DNA of 64,000 nt from Dokdonella immobilis (GTDB lineage: Bacteria > Pseudomonadota > Gammaproteobacteria > Xanthomonadales > Rhodanobacteraceae): the NCBI RefSeq assembly GCF_900115085.1, contig NZ_FOVF01000017.1:28560-92559 (forward strand), read 5' to 3'. The position numbers and the translations under genes are program-made. This document shows positions 37,587-50,702 of this stretch, piece by piece; position 1 is the stretch's first letter; every line of letters begins with the position of its first letter. Under the pieces are notes generated by a model. The model did no database searches, was not told the DNA's origin, and worked only from the letters and a program-made list of their open reading frames with translations.

Positions 37587-38287
37587 GCCTGATTCCCCGC
37601 CGCGCGTCGGTCATCGGTGAGGCGGCCGTCCTCGAGATGCAGGACGCGATCGGCGAACGGCTCCACGCGCGGATCATGGCTGACGATGACCACCGCACAA
37701 TTCTCGCGATGGGCCAGGTCATGCAGGGTCGCGACCACGCCCTGGCCGGTCTTGCCATCGAGTGCGGCGGTCGGTTCGTCGGCGAGGATCAGGTTCGGCG
37801 AACCGGCCAGGGCGCGGGCGATCGCGACGCGCTGCTTCTGGCCGCCCGAGAGTTCGGCCGGGAAATGGCTGGCGCGGTCGCCCATGCCGAGCTTGTCGAG
37901 CAGGTGCATGGCCTGCGCGTTCTGGCGATTCCTCGGCACCTGCTTCAGGTCGAGGGCGACCGCCACGTTTTCCCAGGCACGCAGGGTCGGAAACAGGTTG
38001 TAGTGCTGGAACACGAAGCCGACATGGGCCAGGCGCAGCGCGGCCAGCGCCTCCGCGCCCAGGGTCTCGAGCGGCCGGCCATCGAGCACGACCCGCCCTT
38101 GGCCCGGACGCAGCAGGCAGCCCATTACCTGCAGCAGAGTCGTTTTGCCGGACCCGCTCGGTCCTAGCAGCAGGGTGACCTCGCCGGCGCTGATTTCGAG
38201 GCTGATGCCGACCAGCGCGGCCAGCGCGGTCGCGCCGCTGCCGTAGGTAACGCCGACCCCTTCCAGCCTGAGCAGGGGCGTACTCAT
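37583..38287 (-). CDS. ABC exporter ATPase subunit (LolD/MacB/DevA-like)
   Basis: 234-residue ATPase with Walker A GPSGSGKTT, Q-loop FVFQHYNLFP, signature LSGGQKQRVAIARAL, Walker B LILADEPTAALD and the switch His in IVSHD. The arrangement matches the ATPases that partner FtsX-type permeases. ATG 38287 overlaps the permease stop by 4 nt. Confidence 0.93.
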   Translation of the reverse strand: MSTPLLRLEGVGVTYGSGATALAALVGISLEISAGEVTLLLGPSGSGKTTLLQVMGCLLRPGQGRVVLDGRPLETLGAEALAALRLAHVGFVFQHYNLFPTLRAWENVAVALDLKQVPRNRQNAQAMHLLDKLGMGDRASHFPAELSGGQKQRVAIARALAGSPNLILADEPTAALDGKTGQGVVATLHDLAHRENCAVVIVSHDPRVEPFADRVLHLEDGRLTDDRRAAGNQA

Positions 38288-39441
38288 GCGAACACGCTGG
38301 TCGGGTCGATGCGGACCAGGCGCCGGATCGAGATCAGCGCCCCGAACATGCACATGAAGATGGTCAGCGCGGCGAGCACGAGCACGAGCCAGAACGGCAC
38401 GATCACGGCCACGTTGCCGTACGAGGTGATCGCGACGATCACGTACACGGCGAGAGTGCCGAGGCCGAAGCCGAAGGCCGCGCTGATCGCCGCCTGTTTC
38501 AGGATGACGCGGTTGAGGTAGGCCGCCGGCGCACCGATCGCGCGCAGCGTGGCGTACTCGGGCAGACGGTCGACCGTGGTCGCGTACAGGGTCTGGCCGA
38601 CGATGACGATGCCGACGACCAGTCCGAGCAGGGCCGAGAGCAGCAGCGCGGAACCGGCGCCGGTCGTGATCAGCCAGTATTTCTGCGCCTGCCGCGCGAA
38701 GTCGGCGCGATGCCAGACATCGACCCGGCCGAGGCGCTCGCGCAAGGCGCGCCTGACCTGCCCGGCATCGGCTCCCGGCTTCAGCGAGACCAGCAGATAC
38801 GTGGTCTGGTCGGGCCGGTAGTTCGGATAGACCAGGGCATTGCGATGGGTCATCCACACGTACGGACTCTGAGTGAACGTGCGCAGGCCCTCGGTGAAAC
38901 CGACGATGCGCGCGCGCCGCGAATTGATCTCGACGGTATCGCCGATGGCATGCACGCCGAGCTTGTCCGCATAGAGCCGGTCGATGATCACCGCATCCTG
39001 CTGCTGCAGGTCGGCCACGCGGCCCTCGACCAGATTCCACGGTTGCAGCTTGTCGGAGTCGAGCTCGATGCCGACCAGGCTGACGCTCTCGTTGCCGCCA
39101 TCGGGCTTCTTCCAGAAACCGAATTGCAGCATCAACTTGCCGACCGTGGCGACCCCGGGCACGGCCAGGGCCTGGAAACGGCGGCGCTCGTCGAGGCGTC
39201 CGGCGATGTCGACATTGGTGGTTCCGGCTGGCGCAATCCAGAGATCCGCGCGTGAATGATCGACCAGGCCCGAGGTGGTCCGCGCGAAGCCGACCAGCAG
39301 ACCGAGTTCGACGCCCATCAGCAGGACCGAGAAACCGACCCCGATCAGGGTCACGATGAAGCGCGCCCGATCATGGCTGAGATTGCGCCAGGCGAGCAGG
39401 CTCGTGCCGAGCAAGGGAGTGCGGATTCCGGGACCGGTCAT
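38284..39441 (-). CDS. FtsX/DevC-like ABC exporter permease
   Basis: 385 residues with one N-terminal membrane helix (about 28-52), a large periplasmic domain (about 53-260) and three C-terminal helices, the standard MacB/FtsX core layout. IGVGFSVLLMGVELGLL and the C-terminal ISIRRLVRIDPTSVFA ending resemble DevC-type heterocyst exporter permeases. First gene of the operon permease-ATPase-adaptor. The cargo is unknown; the giant secreted protein gene next door is one candidate beneficiary but Sec export suffices for it. Confidence 0.88.
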   Translation of the reverse strand: MTGPGIRTPLLGTSLLAWRNLSHDRARFIVTLIGVGFSVLLMGVELGLLVGFARTTSGLVDHSRADLWIAPAGTTNVDIAGRLDERRRFQALAVPGVATVGKLMLQFGFWKKPDGGNESVSLVGIELDSDKLQPWNLVEGRVADLQQQDAVIIDRLYADKLGVHAIGDTVEINSRRARIVGFTEGLRTFTQSPYVWMTHRNALVYPNYRPDQTTYLLVSLKPGADAGQVRRALRERLGRVDVWHRADFARQAQKYWLITTGAGSALLLSALLGLVVGIVIVGQTLYATTVDRLPEYATLRAIGAPAAYLNRVILKQAAISAAFGFGLGTLAVYVIVAITSYGNVAVIVPFWLVLVLAALTIFMCMFGALISIRRLVRIDPTSVFA

Positions 39442-39513
39442 GCAGGCAGTGTCGCCGATCCGACCAGGACCTGACGACCCTGTTCGATCACGCCGTGCGA
39501 CCGGCGATTGATC

Positions 39514-40014
39514 TCAATGGATCCGGTCAACGACCTCGGCCAGTTGCAGGGACACGGTCTTGCGGCCGCCAGCGACCGGCTGCCGCCCCACTTCGGCAAA
39601 ACCGAAGCGCGCATGGAAGGCCTGCGAGGCCGGATTCGGCGGATCGAGGTTGTACTCGCAGGCAATCTGCGCCACCCCGCTCGCGCGGGCCTGGTCGAAC
39701 AGGCGGCGGTAGAGTCGCGCGCCGATACCCTGTCCGGCATGTGACGCATCGACGACGATGCGGTCGACATAGAGAAAGCGTGGATAGCGTGTGGCGAACC
39801 AGCGGTAGTTCTCGCTGTCGTAGCCGAGGCCTTCGCGCATGGCGAGCAGGAAGGCGACCACTTGCGCGTCATCGACGGCCACCCAGTGCAGCGCAGCGAG
39901 GCCGTCGAGTTCGACCAGGCGCGAACGGTCCATCGGGCTGGTCTGCGCTACTTCGGCGTCGTTGAGGGCAAGGATGCGCTCGAAGTCCGCCTCTGCGGCA
40001 TCACGGATTTCCAT
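39514..40014 (-). CDS. GNAT-family N-acetyltransferase
   Basis: 166-residue GNAT protein. The acetyl-CoA binding motif A is VVDASHAGQGIGARLYRRLF, with the later NxxSQxFHxxxGF pattern (NPASQAFHARFGF). Acceptor unknown. It lies 20 bp downstream of lptE in the same direction and may share its transcript. Confidence 0.87.
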   Translation of the reverse strand: MEIRDAAEADFERILALNDAEVAQTSPMDRSRLVELDGLAALHWVAVDDAQVVAFLLAMREGLGYDSENYRWFATRYPRFLYVDRIVVDASHAGQGIGARLYRRLFDQARASGVAQIACEYNLDPPNPASQAFHARFGFAEVGRQPVAGGRKTVSLQLAEVVDRIH

Positions 40015-40033
40015 TCCGGGACCGACTGCCCTG

Positions 40034-40537
40034 TCAGGGCGTCGTGCGCCCGGCCGCTTCGAGCCGGCGCAGGATGGCCTGGACCATGTCGCGCTGCAGT
40101 TCGCCGGTCAGCAAATCCTGTTCGGCGGCAATGCCGAGGGCCTGGGTCGCGTCGAAGGTGAAATCGCGGCTCAGCTCGATCGTCTGCTTCGCCAGCAGCG
40201 GGGTGGCGCCGGGGCCAACGACATCGAATTCGACGTGGTAGCGGATCGTGTACTCATTGGCCCGCGCATTGCCGCCGACCGAGAGCACGTCGGTGCGGAA
40301 CTGGTTGCTGCCGATGCGCAGCACGGCCGCACCTTCAGTACCCGCCTCGACCACGCGCGCGCCGGTGCGATCCAGCGCCTTGCGCAGGTCGCGCCCGAGT
40401 GGACTCAATGCATCGGCGCCTTCGATGGAAAGCACCTGCATGGCCGGCGACAACTGCGCTTCGCCGCGCAGATGGAAACCGCAGGCCGAGAGCAGTCCGG
40501 CGAACAGCACGACGAAAACGAAACGATGGATGTTCAT
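40034..40537 (-). CDS. lptE: LPS-assembly lipoprotein LptE
   Basis: 167-residue outer-membrane lipoprotein that plugs the LptD barrel during LPS export. The lipobox LLSAC followed by GFHLRGEAQLSP is the standard LptE N-terminus. ATG 40537 gives the intact signal peptide. It follows leuS in the same direction with 393 bp of repeats in between, and its usual downstream partner holA is displaced. Confidence 0.92.
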   Translation of the reverse strand: MNIHRFVFVVLFAGLLSACGFHLRGEAQLSPAMQVLSIEGADALSPLGRDLRKALDRTGARVVEAGTEGAAVLRIGSNQFRTDVLSVGGNARANEYTIRYHVEFDVVGPGATPLLAKQTIELSRDFTFDATQALGIAAEQDLLTGELQRDMVQAILRRLEAAGRTTP

Positions 40538-40930
40538 GGGCACCTGAAACGAATGGCGTGGGCGAAGCATAGCGGAACTTGTCGGTCGTGCCTCGAACCG
40601 GGTCAGGAAGAAGTCGCACCGAAGGCTCCCCTTCTCCTGCCGGGAGAAGGTGGCGCGAAGCGCCGGATGAGGGTGCGCCGCGCCGTCAGCGACGTGCTTC
40701 GCCCGGACCCTCATTCCGCCTTCGGCACCGTCTCCCAGGGGGAGAAGGAAATGCCAGGGCGCGGAGTCGTGACGAAATCGCACCGAAGGCTCCCCTTCTC
40801 CCGCCGGGAGAAGGTGGCGCGAAGCGCCGGATGAGGGTGCGCCGCGCCGTCAGCAACGTGCTTCGCCCAGACCCTCATCCGCCTTTGGCACCTTCTCCCA
40901 GGGGGGGAAGGAGGCTGGCAACCGGCCGGA
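40538..40930. repeat. Two tandem copies of a 164-bp repeat between leuS and lptE
   Basis: Copies begin near 40612 and 40776 with identical words in the same order: TCGCACCGAAGGCTCCCCTT, GGGAGAAGGTGGCGCGAAGC, GCCGGATGAGGGTGCGCCGC, GCCGTCAGC(g/a)ACGTGCTTCG, then an inverted CCCTCAT(T)CCGCC...CTCCCAGGGGG half. The period is 164 bp (40618 to 40782 for the ACCGAAGG word). Each copy is itself an imperfect palindrome and belongs to the same family as 12151-12290. No gene is present in the interval. Confidence 0.85.
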
Positions 40931-43783
<2,853 letters not shown>

Positions 43784-43874
43784 CTATAAGTCCGGGACGC
43801 CTGCTTCGCTGCCTGCCCGACCGGCCACGCTGCAGCGGCACGCCGTGCCCCCGACCCCCTTTCCGGAGAATCCG

Positions 43875-45188
<1,314 letters not shown>

Positions 45189-45264
45189 TACCGGTCCGTG
45201 CGCGTGGCAGGGGCCTGTGCCATGCTTGCAACGTGTTCCTGAACTGCGATCCCAGGAGACCACC

Positions 45265-45831
45265 ATGACCCTGAATGCCAAGACCCCCCTGGCCCTGTAC
45301 AAGGCCAATCTCGAACTGGTCCTGCGCCTCGGCGCCCTGCTCCAGGAGAACCGGCGACGCTGGACCCAGCTTGGCGCCAGCAGCACCCGTGAAGCGATCG
45401 AACGCACCATGGCCGAAACCGAGCGCGTACTGACCAGCAACGACTGGACTGCGCTGGCGGCGATGCCCGGCGAGGAATTCTGGAAATCGTTGCGCGAGGA
45501 CGCGCCCCCGCTGCAGGCTTCGGTTGAAAACGCGGTCGGCAACCAGGCCGCCTTCGCCCAGGGCCTGCAGGAAGCGTTCGAGGCCTGGCGGCAGCAGTCG
45601 GTCGATGCACTCGGATCGACCGGCATGGAGTTGCCCGACCTGCCGTTCGCCGATTTCCTGAAGGGACTGCGGCCCGCGGCGAAAGCGCCGAAGCCCGCGG
45701 CGCGGGAAACGCCGAAGGCAGCCGCGAACGCCAAGACCCGAGCGAAACCACGGGCCGCATCGAACGCGAAAGCAAAAGCTGCCTCGAAAAAGACGTCGGC
45801 AAGCAGGAAGTCCACGCGCACACGCAAGTAA
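45265..45831 (+). CDS. Phasin-like protein with Ala/Lys-rich tail
   Basis: 188 residues, no signal peptide. Residues 1-130 are amphipathic helix (KTPLALYKANLELVLRLGAL...) resembling phasin-family proteins of polyhydroxyalkanoate granules. The last 55 residues are Ala/Lys/Arg/Pro-rich (AAKAPKPAARETPKAA), a histone H1-like or PhaF-like DNA-binding tail. A CAGGAG site precedes ATG 45265. No PHA genes are nearby; the phasin call is tentative. Confidence 0.72.
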   Translation: MTLNAKTPLALYKANLELVLRLGALLQENRRRWTQLGASSTREAIERTMAETERVLTSNDWTALAAMPGEEFWKSLREDAPPLQASVENAVGNQAAFAQGLQEAFEAWRQQSVDALGSTGMELPDLPFADFLKGLRPAAKAPKPAARETPKAAANAKTRAKPRAASNAKAKAASKKTSASRKSTRTRK

Positions 45832-45924
45832 CCGAACCGCTGGCCGTGGTCAGGCAGGCCGCGCCGGATCGGCCCTTCCACGACCTGCCTGCAGTATGAT
45901 CCGGGCAGGGTCGAGGGGATCGAC

Positions 45925-46584
45925 ATGCGGATTTTTCTGACATTTCTGCTGGCACTGCCGGCGTGGGCGATGGCGGCAGGACTCGAAGGCCGGGTCAGCC
46001 TGGTCGTCGATGGCAAGCCGCTGCGCGCCGAGGAGGCCGCCGAAGCGGTGGTCTATTTCCGCCCGGCCGCGGTCGGACCACTGACCCCGCCGACCACCGA
46101 ATATGTCATGAGCACGCTGCGCAAGCAGTTCGAGCCGCACATCCTGCCGATCGTCGTCGGCAGCGTGGTCCGCTTTCCGAACCAGGACACGATCCTGCAC
46201 AACGCCTTCTCGACCTCGAAGGACAACGCCTTCGACGTCGGCCTCTACTCCGAAGGCGAGGGCAAGCAGGTCACCTTCTCGCAACCCGGCTATGTGCGGG
46301 TCTACTGCAATGTCCACCATTCCATGGTCGGCCACATCCTCGTCCTCGATACGCCCTACTTCACCCGACCGGGCAAGGACGGGCGCTTCGTGCTGGCCGA
46401 CCTGCCGGCCGGGCGCGGCGACCTCGTGGTCTGGCACGACCGCGCCAAGCCCTGGCACATCAAGGCAGAACCTGGCGAAACGGCGCCGACGGATATCGTC
46501 CTCGACCTCAACCTGCGGCGCATTCCGCAACATATGAACAAGTTCGGCAAACCCTACGGAAGGAGCGCGAATGCGGCCTATTGA
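45925..46584 (+). CDS. Periplasmic cupredoxin-fold copper protein
   Basis: 219 residues with signal peptide 1-18. Type-1 copper ligands are in place for a plastocyanin-like site: H92 (LHNAF), then C128, H131 and M134 in CNVHHSM. A C-terminal beta-domain (about 145-205) follows. Proteins of this kind are often labelled methylamine-utilisation-like. ATG 45925 follows GAGGGG. The stop overlaps the kinase gene start by 14 nt, so this gene, the kinase and the porin form an operon. Confidence 0.82.
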   Translation: MRIFLTFLLALPAWAMAAGLEGRVSLVVDGKPLRAEEAAEAVVYFRPAAVGPLTPPTTEYVMSTLRKQFEPHILPIVVGSVVRFPNQDTILHNAFSTSKDNAFDVGLYSEGEGKQVTFSQPGYVRVYCNVHHSMVGHILVLDTPYFTRPGKDGRFVLADLPAGRGDLVVWHDRAKPWHIKAEPGETAPTDIVLDLNLRRIPQHMNKFGKPYGRSANAAY

Positions 46585-49270
46585 CCGTCGCCTCCAGCGC
46601 GGCCGAATCACGGTGCCGCTGGCGCTGCGCCTGTTCCTCGGCATGGCCCTGCTGATTGCCCTGGCGGTCGGCGCGGCGGTCTTCGTCACCTATGTGCAGG
46701 GCCGCGAAATCGCCGGCCAGGCCGTCGACAAGGCAGTCAATACGAGCGCCGCGGTGCAGCGCGAATTCGAACAGCGCCGCCTCGACCAGTTGCAACTGGC
46801 CGTACGCCTGATCGCCGCCGACGCCGGCTTCGTCAAGTACATCGCCGACGCATCAGGGTTCGGCAGCCTGCCCGGTCTCGGCGGTGAGGAAGCCGCGCCG
46901 GACACCGGTTCGATGCGCGACCTGCTGCTCGAGCGCCAGCGCGATTTCGGCATGGATCTGGCGATCCTGCTCGACGCCAATGGCGACCTGCTGGCACGCA
47001 CCGACCAGAACGAATCGTTTGCGGCCTCGCTGGCCGACGACCCGCTCGTGGCGGCGGCCCTGCAGAGCGGAACGCCGATCAGCGGCTACTGGCGGCTCGG
47101 CGATCGCCTCTACCAGGCCGCGATCATGCCGCTCGCCCGCGACCAGGACTTGGTCGGCTTCCTGCTCGTCGCGCTCTCGGTCAGCGACACGCTCTCGCAG
47201 TCCGTGGCCAAGGTCAGCGGTGCCGAGATCGCGTTCTGGCTGCCGACCGACGACGGCGCCAGCCTGGTCGCCAGCTCGCTCGAACCGGCCGCGGCAGCCG
47301 AACTCGGCACCCTGTTTGCAGCCCATCGCGGCGACTGGCTGCCGGTCGTCAAGACGGGTGGCAGCCTCGATCACGTGCCGATGCGCTTCTCCGGACAGGA
47401 ATGGAGCGCGCGCTTCGTTCCGGCCGCGGCGCCCGGCGAGGGCCGCCTCGGCAGCGTCGCGATCATGTCCTCGACCGAGCAGATCACGGCCAGCTATCGC
47501 GCCATCCTCAATCGCGTCGTGCTCGCCGGCCTGGCTTCGATGGTCGGCGCGATCCTGCTGTCGATCCTGCTCGCCCGGCATATCCTGCGTCCGATCGGGA
47601 CCATGGCCGAAGCCGCCGAAGCCGCCGCGGCCGGCGACTACCGCACCCACGTCGGTACTGATCGAAGCGACGTGCTCGGCCGCCTCGCCCGCGCCTTCGA
47701 CAAGCTGCTCTCGGACCTGCGCGAAAAGAACGACATGGAAGGCTACGTCGGCCAGATGGCGCGCTTCCTGCCCGAACCGGCGGCCGAGCCGGTCGCGGCA
47801 CCGGTTTCGATGACGCCACGGATGCTGCCGCAACGCGAAATCCTGGCCCTGCTCGAAGTCGAATTCCGCCACCTGCTCGGCACCGTCGACCGCGAAACCG
47901 ATCCCGTGCAACGCGTCGACGCCCACGGCGGCGTGCACGACCTGTTGCTCTCGATCGCGGCCAGCGAAGAGGTCGATCTCGAGCGGATGGATGGCGCGCG
48001 CTGGCGATTGGCCTTCGCCGGCCCGCGCCGCCTGCACGATGCAGCGCGGGTCTGGGCGACGATCATGCGCGACTGCCGGCACCTGAACCTGGCATTGCCC
48101 TCGGGCGCCCTGATCGACGGCGAACTCGTCCGCGCAATCGGCATGCACGGTCGGCCCGACGAGGCGATCGCCCTCGGCACGCCGATCGCGCACGGCGACC
48201 GCCTGCTCTGCGAAGCGGCGCCCGGCCAGCTGTTGTTCACGCGGGCAACCGGCGAAGCGCTGAAGCCGACCCTGGGCGCGGGCGCCCTCGTCGTCGCCGC
48301 GGGCGGCTACAGCGGCAAGAACTTCTACGCCCTGGCCGACGGCGCCTTGCCGCCGCTCTGCGAGGAGACCGCAACGACGATCGTTCAGCGCCAGGTGGCG
48401 GCACCCAAGCCGGTCCAGCGCCCGGCGGTCAGCCAGTCAGGGCCGATCGTCTCGGGCACGATCCTCGGCGGGCGCTATCGGGTCATTTCGCAGCTCGGCG
48501 CCGGCGGCATGGGCATCGTCTACAAGGCCCATGACATCGAGCTCGACGACATCGTCGCCCTGAAAATGCTGCGTCCGGGCATGCTGGTCGACCAGGAACA
48601 GCTCGAGCGCCTGAAAAGCGAAATCAAGCTGGCCCGCAAGATCACCCATCCGAACGTGCTGCGCACCTTCGATTTCGGCGACGTCGATGGGCGTCCGTAC
48701 ATCTCGATGGAGTATGTCCGCGGCCTGACCCTGCGCTACCTGCTCAGCGAAGCCAAGCGCGTGCCCTACTCGGCGGCCTTGCGCATCGCCCGCCAGCTCG
48801 CCGCCGGCCTCGGCGCGGCCCACGAGGTCGGCGTGCTCCACCGCGACATCAAACCCGAGAACCTGATCCTCGAAGCGAATGGCAACGCCAAGCTGATGGA
48901 CTTCGGCATCGCCCGCCCGGTCCGTCGCAGCACGCCGGGCCAGACCGAAGCCGGCACCTTCGTGGGCACGCCGGATTACTGTTCGCCGGAACAGTTGTCC
49001 GGCGGCGAAGTCGACGAGCGCGCCGACATCTACGCCTGCGGCGTGCTGATGAGCGAAATGTTCTGCGGCGGCATGCCCTTCGCCGGCGCCAATACCATGG
49101 ACATCTACCAGGCCCAGATCAGCGACGAACCGGTGCGCCCGTCAGTACTGTGGCCTGACATCCCCGCCGAACTCGAGGCGGTCATCCTGCGCTGCGTGCG
49201 CAGTGCCCGCGAGGAGCGCTACGCCAGCGCCGCCGAGCTCGGCCTCGCCCTCTCGCGCCTGCGCAGCTGA
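46571..49270 (+). CDS. Transmembrane sensor Ser/Thr protein kinase
   Basis: 899 residues. TM1 (about 17-42), a periplasmic sensor domain of the double-Cache type (about 43-310), TM2 (about 315-335), HAMP (about 335-390), then a middle domain (about 415-590) that looks like a degenerate class III cyclase fold, and a C-terminal Hanks-type kinase (about 630-899). The kinase has QLGAGGMGIVYKAHD, the catalytic Lys in VALKML, HRDIKPENL and DFGIA, all intact. An AAGGAG site precedes ATG 46571. An input-HAMP-kinase layout, normal for histidine kinases, is uncommon for Ser/Thr kinases. It probably reports a periplasmic, perhaps copper-linked, signal; targets unknown. Confidence 0.88.
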   Translation: MRPIDRRLQRGRITVPLALRLFLGMALLIALAVGAAVFVTYVQGREIAGQAVDKAVNTSAAVQREFEQRRLDQLQLAVRLIAADAGFVKYIADASGFGSLPGLGGEEAAPDTGSMRDLLLERQRDFGMDLAILLDANGDLLARTDQNESFAASLADDPLVAAALQSGTPISGYWRLGDRLYQAAIMPLARDQDLVGFLLVALSVSDTLSQSVAKVSGAEIAFWLPTDDGASLVASSLEPAAAAELGTLFAAHRGDWLPVVKTGGSLDHVPMRFSGQEWSARFVPAAAPGEGRLGSVAIMSSTEQITASYRAILNRVVLAGLASMVGAILLSILLARHILRPIGTMAEAAEAAAAGDYRTHVGTDRSDVLGRLARAFDKLLSDLREKNDMEGYVGQMARFLPEPAAEPVAAPVSMTPRMLPQREILALLEVEFRHLLGTVDRETDPVQRVDAHGGVHDLLLSIAASEEVDLERMDGARWRLAFAGPRRLHDAARVWATIMRDCRHLNLALPSGALIDGELVRAIGMHGRPDEAIALGTPIAHGDRLLCEAAPGQLLFTRATGEALKPTLGAGALVVAAGGYSGKNFYALADGALPPLCEETATTIVQRQVAAPKPVQRPAVSQSGPIVSGTILGGRYRVISQLGAGGMGIVYKAHDIELDDIVALKMLRPGMLVDQEQLERLKSEIKLARKITHPNVLRTFDFGDVDGRPYISMEYVRGLTLRYLLSEAKRVPYSAALRIARQLAAGLGAAHEVGVLHRDIKPENLILEANGNAKLMDFGIARPVRRSTPGQTEAGTFVGTPDYCSPEQLSGGEVDERADIYACGVLMSEMFCGGMPFAGANTMDIYQAQISDEPVRPSVLWPDIPAELEAVILRCVRSAREERYASAAELGLALSRLRS

Positions 49271-49302
49271 GCCATGTCCGCGCATCATCACGGAAGACTT
49301 CC

Positions 49303-50421
49303 ATGAATGCATATTGCAACCTTCCGCTGCGCGCCATCCTTGGCCTCGCTGCGCTCGCCTGCACCCTGCCCGGCCTCGCGCCCGCGCAGGAAACCGGCAC
49401 CGACGCGATCCTTGCCGGCACCGACGAACAACCATCGCACACGATCAGCTTCGGCGGCGATCTCTGGCTCGGCCACGATCGCGTCTCGGGCTTGCCGAAC
49501 GGGCGCGACGACTTCGATCGCACGCGCGGCCGGCTGCGCTATGGCCTGACCTGGCTGTTCGCGCCGTCCTGGGAATTCGTCGGTTCGGCCCGTCTCGCCC
49601 TCGGCAGTGACGACAATGCCGACAACCGGCGCAACAACGACAACGAGCGCAGCAACGATTTCGGCGTCGACCAGGTCCTCGTGCGCTGGCGCGCCAGCGA
49701 AAACGCCAGCCTGCAGTTCGGCAAGGCGCCGCTGCCGCTCGACCTCTCGCCGATGCTGTGGGATCCGGATCTGCGTCCGGGCGGCATCGCCTTCGAGCGT
49801 TCGATCGCGCTCGGCGATTTCGATCGCCTGCACCTCGTTGCCGGCTATTTCGCCGGCCTGCACCTGTACAGTGACGATTCGCGCATCGGTGCCGCGCAGG
49901 TCAGCTGGAACTGGCGCGAAGGCGCACCGCTGCGGGCGAACGCCAGCCTCTCGTGGCTGGCATTTTCCAACCTCGACGTACTGGCCCGCCAGGGCCTGGG
50001 GCGCACCAACGCGATCGCAGCCGGCGCCTATCGCAGCGACTACCGGCTGCTCGACCTGCAGTTCGGCGGACATGCCGAACTCGGCAACTGGCCGATCGAC
50101 CTGCGCATCGACCTGGTGCGCAATTTCGGCGCGGATTTCGCCCGCGACGGCGGCCGCATCAGCCTCAGCGCCGGCGACCATCGCCAACCGGGCGGACTCG
50201 AATTCGGCCTCGCCCTGCACCGTATCCAGCGCGAGGCCGTGCTCGCCGCGTTCAACTCCGACGACTGGTGGTTCCACAGCAACATGCGCGGCCAGCTCGC
50301 CTGGATCGCCTACGGCATCGACCGCACCTGGAGCCTGCGCCTGTCCGGCTTCCGCGAATTGCGCGACGGCCTCTCCGAACACACCCACCGCATCCGCTTC
50401 GACGTCAACGCAGGCTGGTAG
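49303..50421 (+). CDS. Porin-like outer-membrane beta-barrel protein
   Basis: 372 residues with a signal peptide (about 1-28, ending APAQ). Alternating amphipathic strands (SFGGDLWLGHDRVSG, SWEFVGSARLALG and similar) and the terminal aromatic residue in FDVNAGW fit an outer-membrane barrel of the phosphate-selective/putative porin type. It lies 32 bp after the kinase gene, hence probably its operon partner. Substrate unknown. Confidence 0.75.
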   Translation: MNAYCNLPLRAILGLAALACTLPGLAPAQETGTDAILAGTDEQPSHTISFGGDLWLGHDRVSGLPNGRDDFDRTRGRLRYGLTWLFAPSWEFVGSARLALGSDDNADNRRNNDNERSNDFGVDQVLVRWRASENASLQFGKAPLPLDLSPMLWDPDLRPGGIAFERSIALGDFDRLHLVAGYFAGLHLYSDDSRIGAAQVSWNWREGAPLRANASLSWLAFSNLDVLARQGLGRTNAIAAGAYRSDYRLLDLQFGGHAELGNWPIDLRIDLVRNFGADFARDGGRISLSAGDHRQPGGLEFGLALHRIQREAVLAAFNSDDWWFHSNMRGQLAWIAYGIDRTWSLRLSGFRELRDGLSEHTHRIRFDVNAGW

Positions 50422-50483
50422 CCAGCGCATGCCGCATTGGCGCTGCGGCGCGGCGACCTCGATTTCGCGACCTTGCCTCAGCG

Positions 50484-50702
50484 TCAGTGCTGATCCGCCC
50501 AGAAGAACACCTCGCCGACCGGTCGTCCGAAGGCGTGGGCGATGCGGAATGCCAGTTCCAGCGAAGGTGCGTACTTGCCGGCCTCCAGGGCGATCACGGT
50601 CTGGCGGGTGATGCCGGCACGTTCGGCCAGGTCGCTCTGGGTCATCTCCCCTGTCTCGAAACGCAGCCGGCGAATGTGATTGCCGACCGGCGTGCCACTC
50701 AT
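50484..50702 (-). CDS. Small XRE-family HTH regulator
   Basis: 72-residue Cro/CI-type regulator, almost only an HTH: MTQSDLAERAGITRQTVIAL with the GKYAPSLELAFRIA third helix. Typical of YozG-like regulators paired with a membrane protein. The start overlaps the upstream membrane gene by 4 nt. It may autoregulate the operon through the dyad at 51357-51371. Confidence 0.88.
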   Translation of the reverse strand: MSGTPVGNHIRRLRFETGEMTQSDLAERAGITRQTVIALEAGKYAPSLELAFRIAHAFGRPVGEVFFWADQH

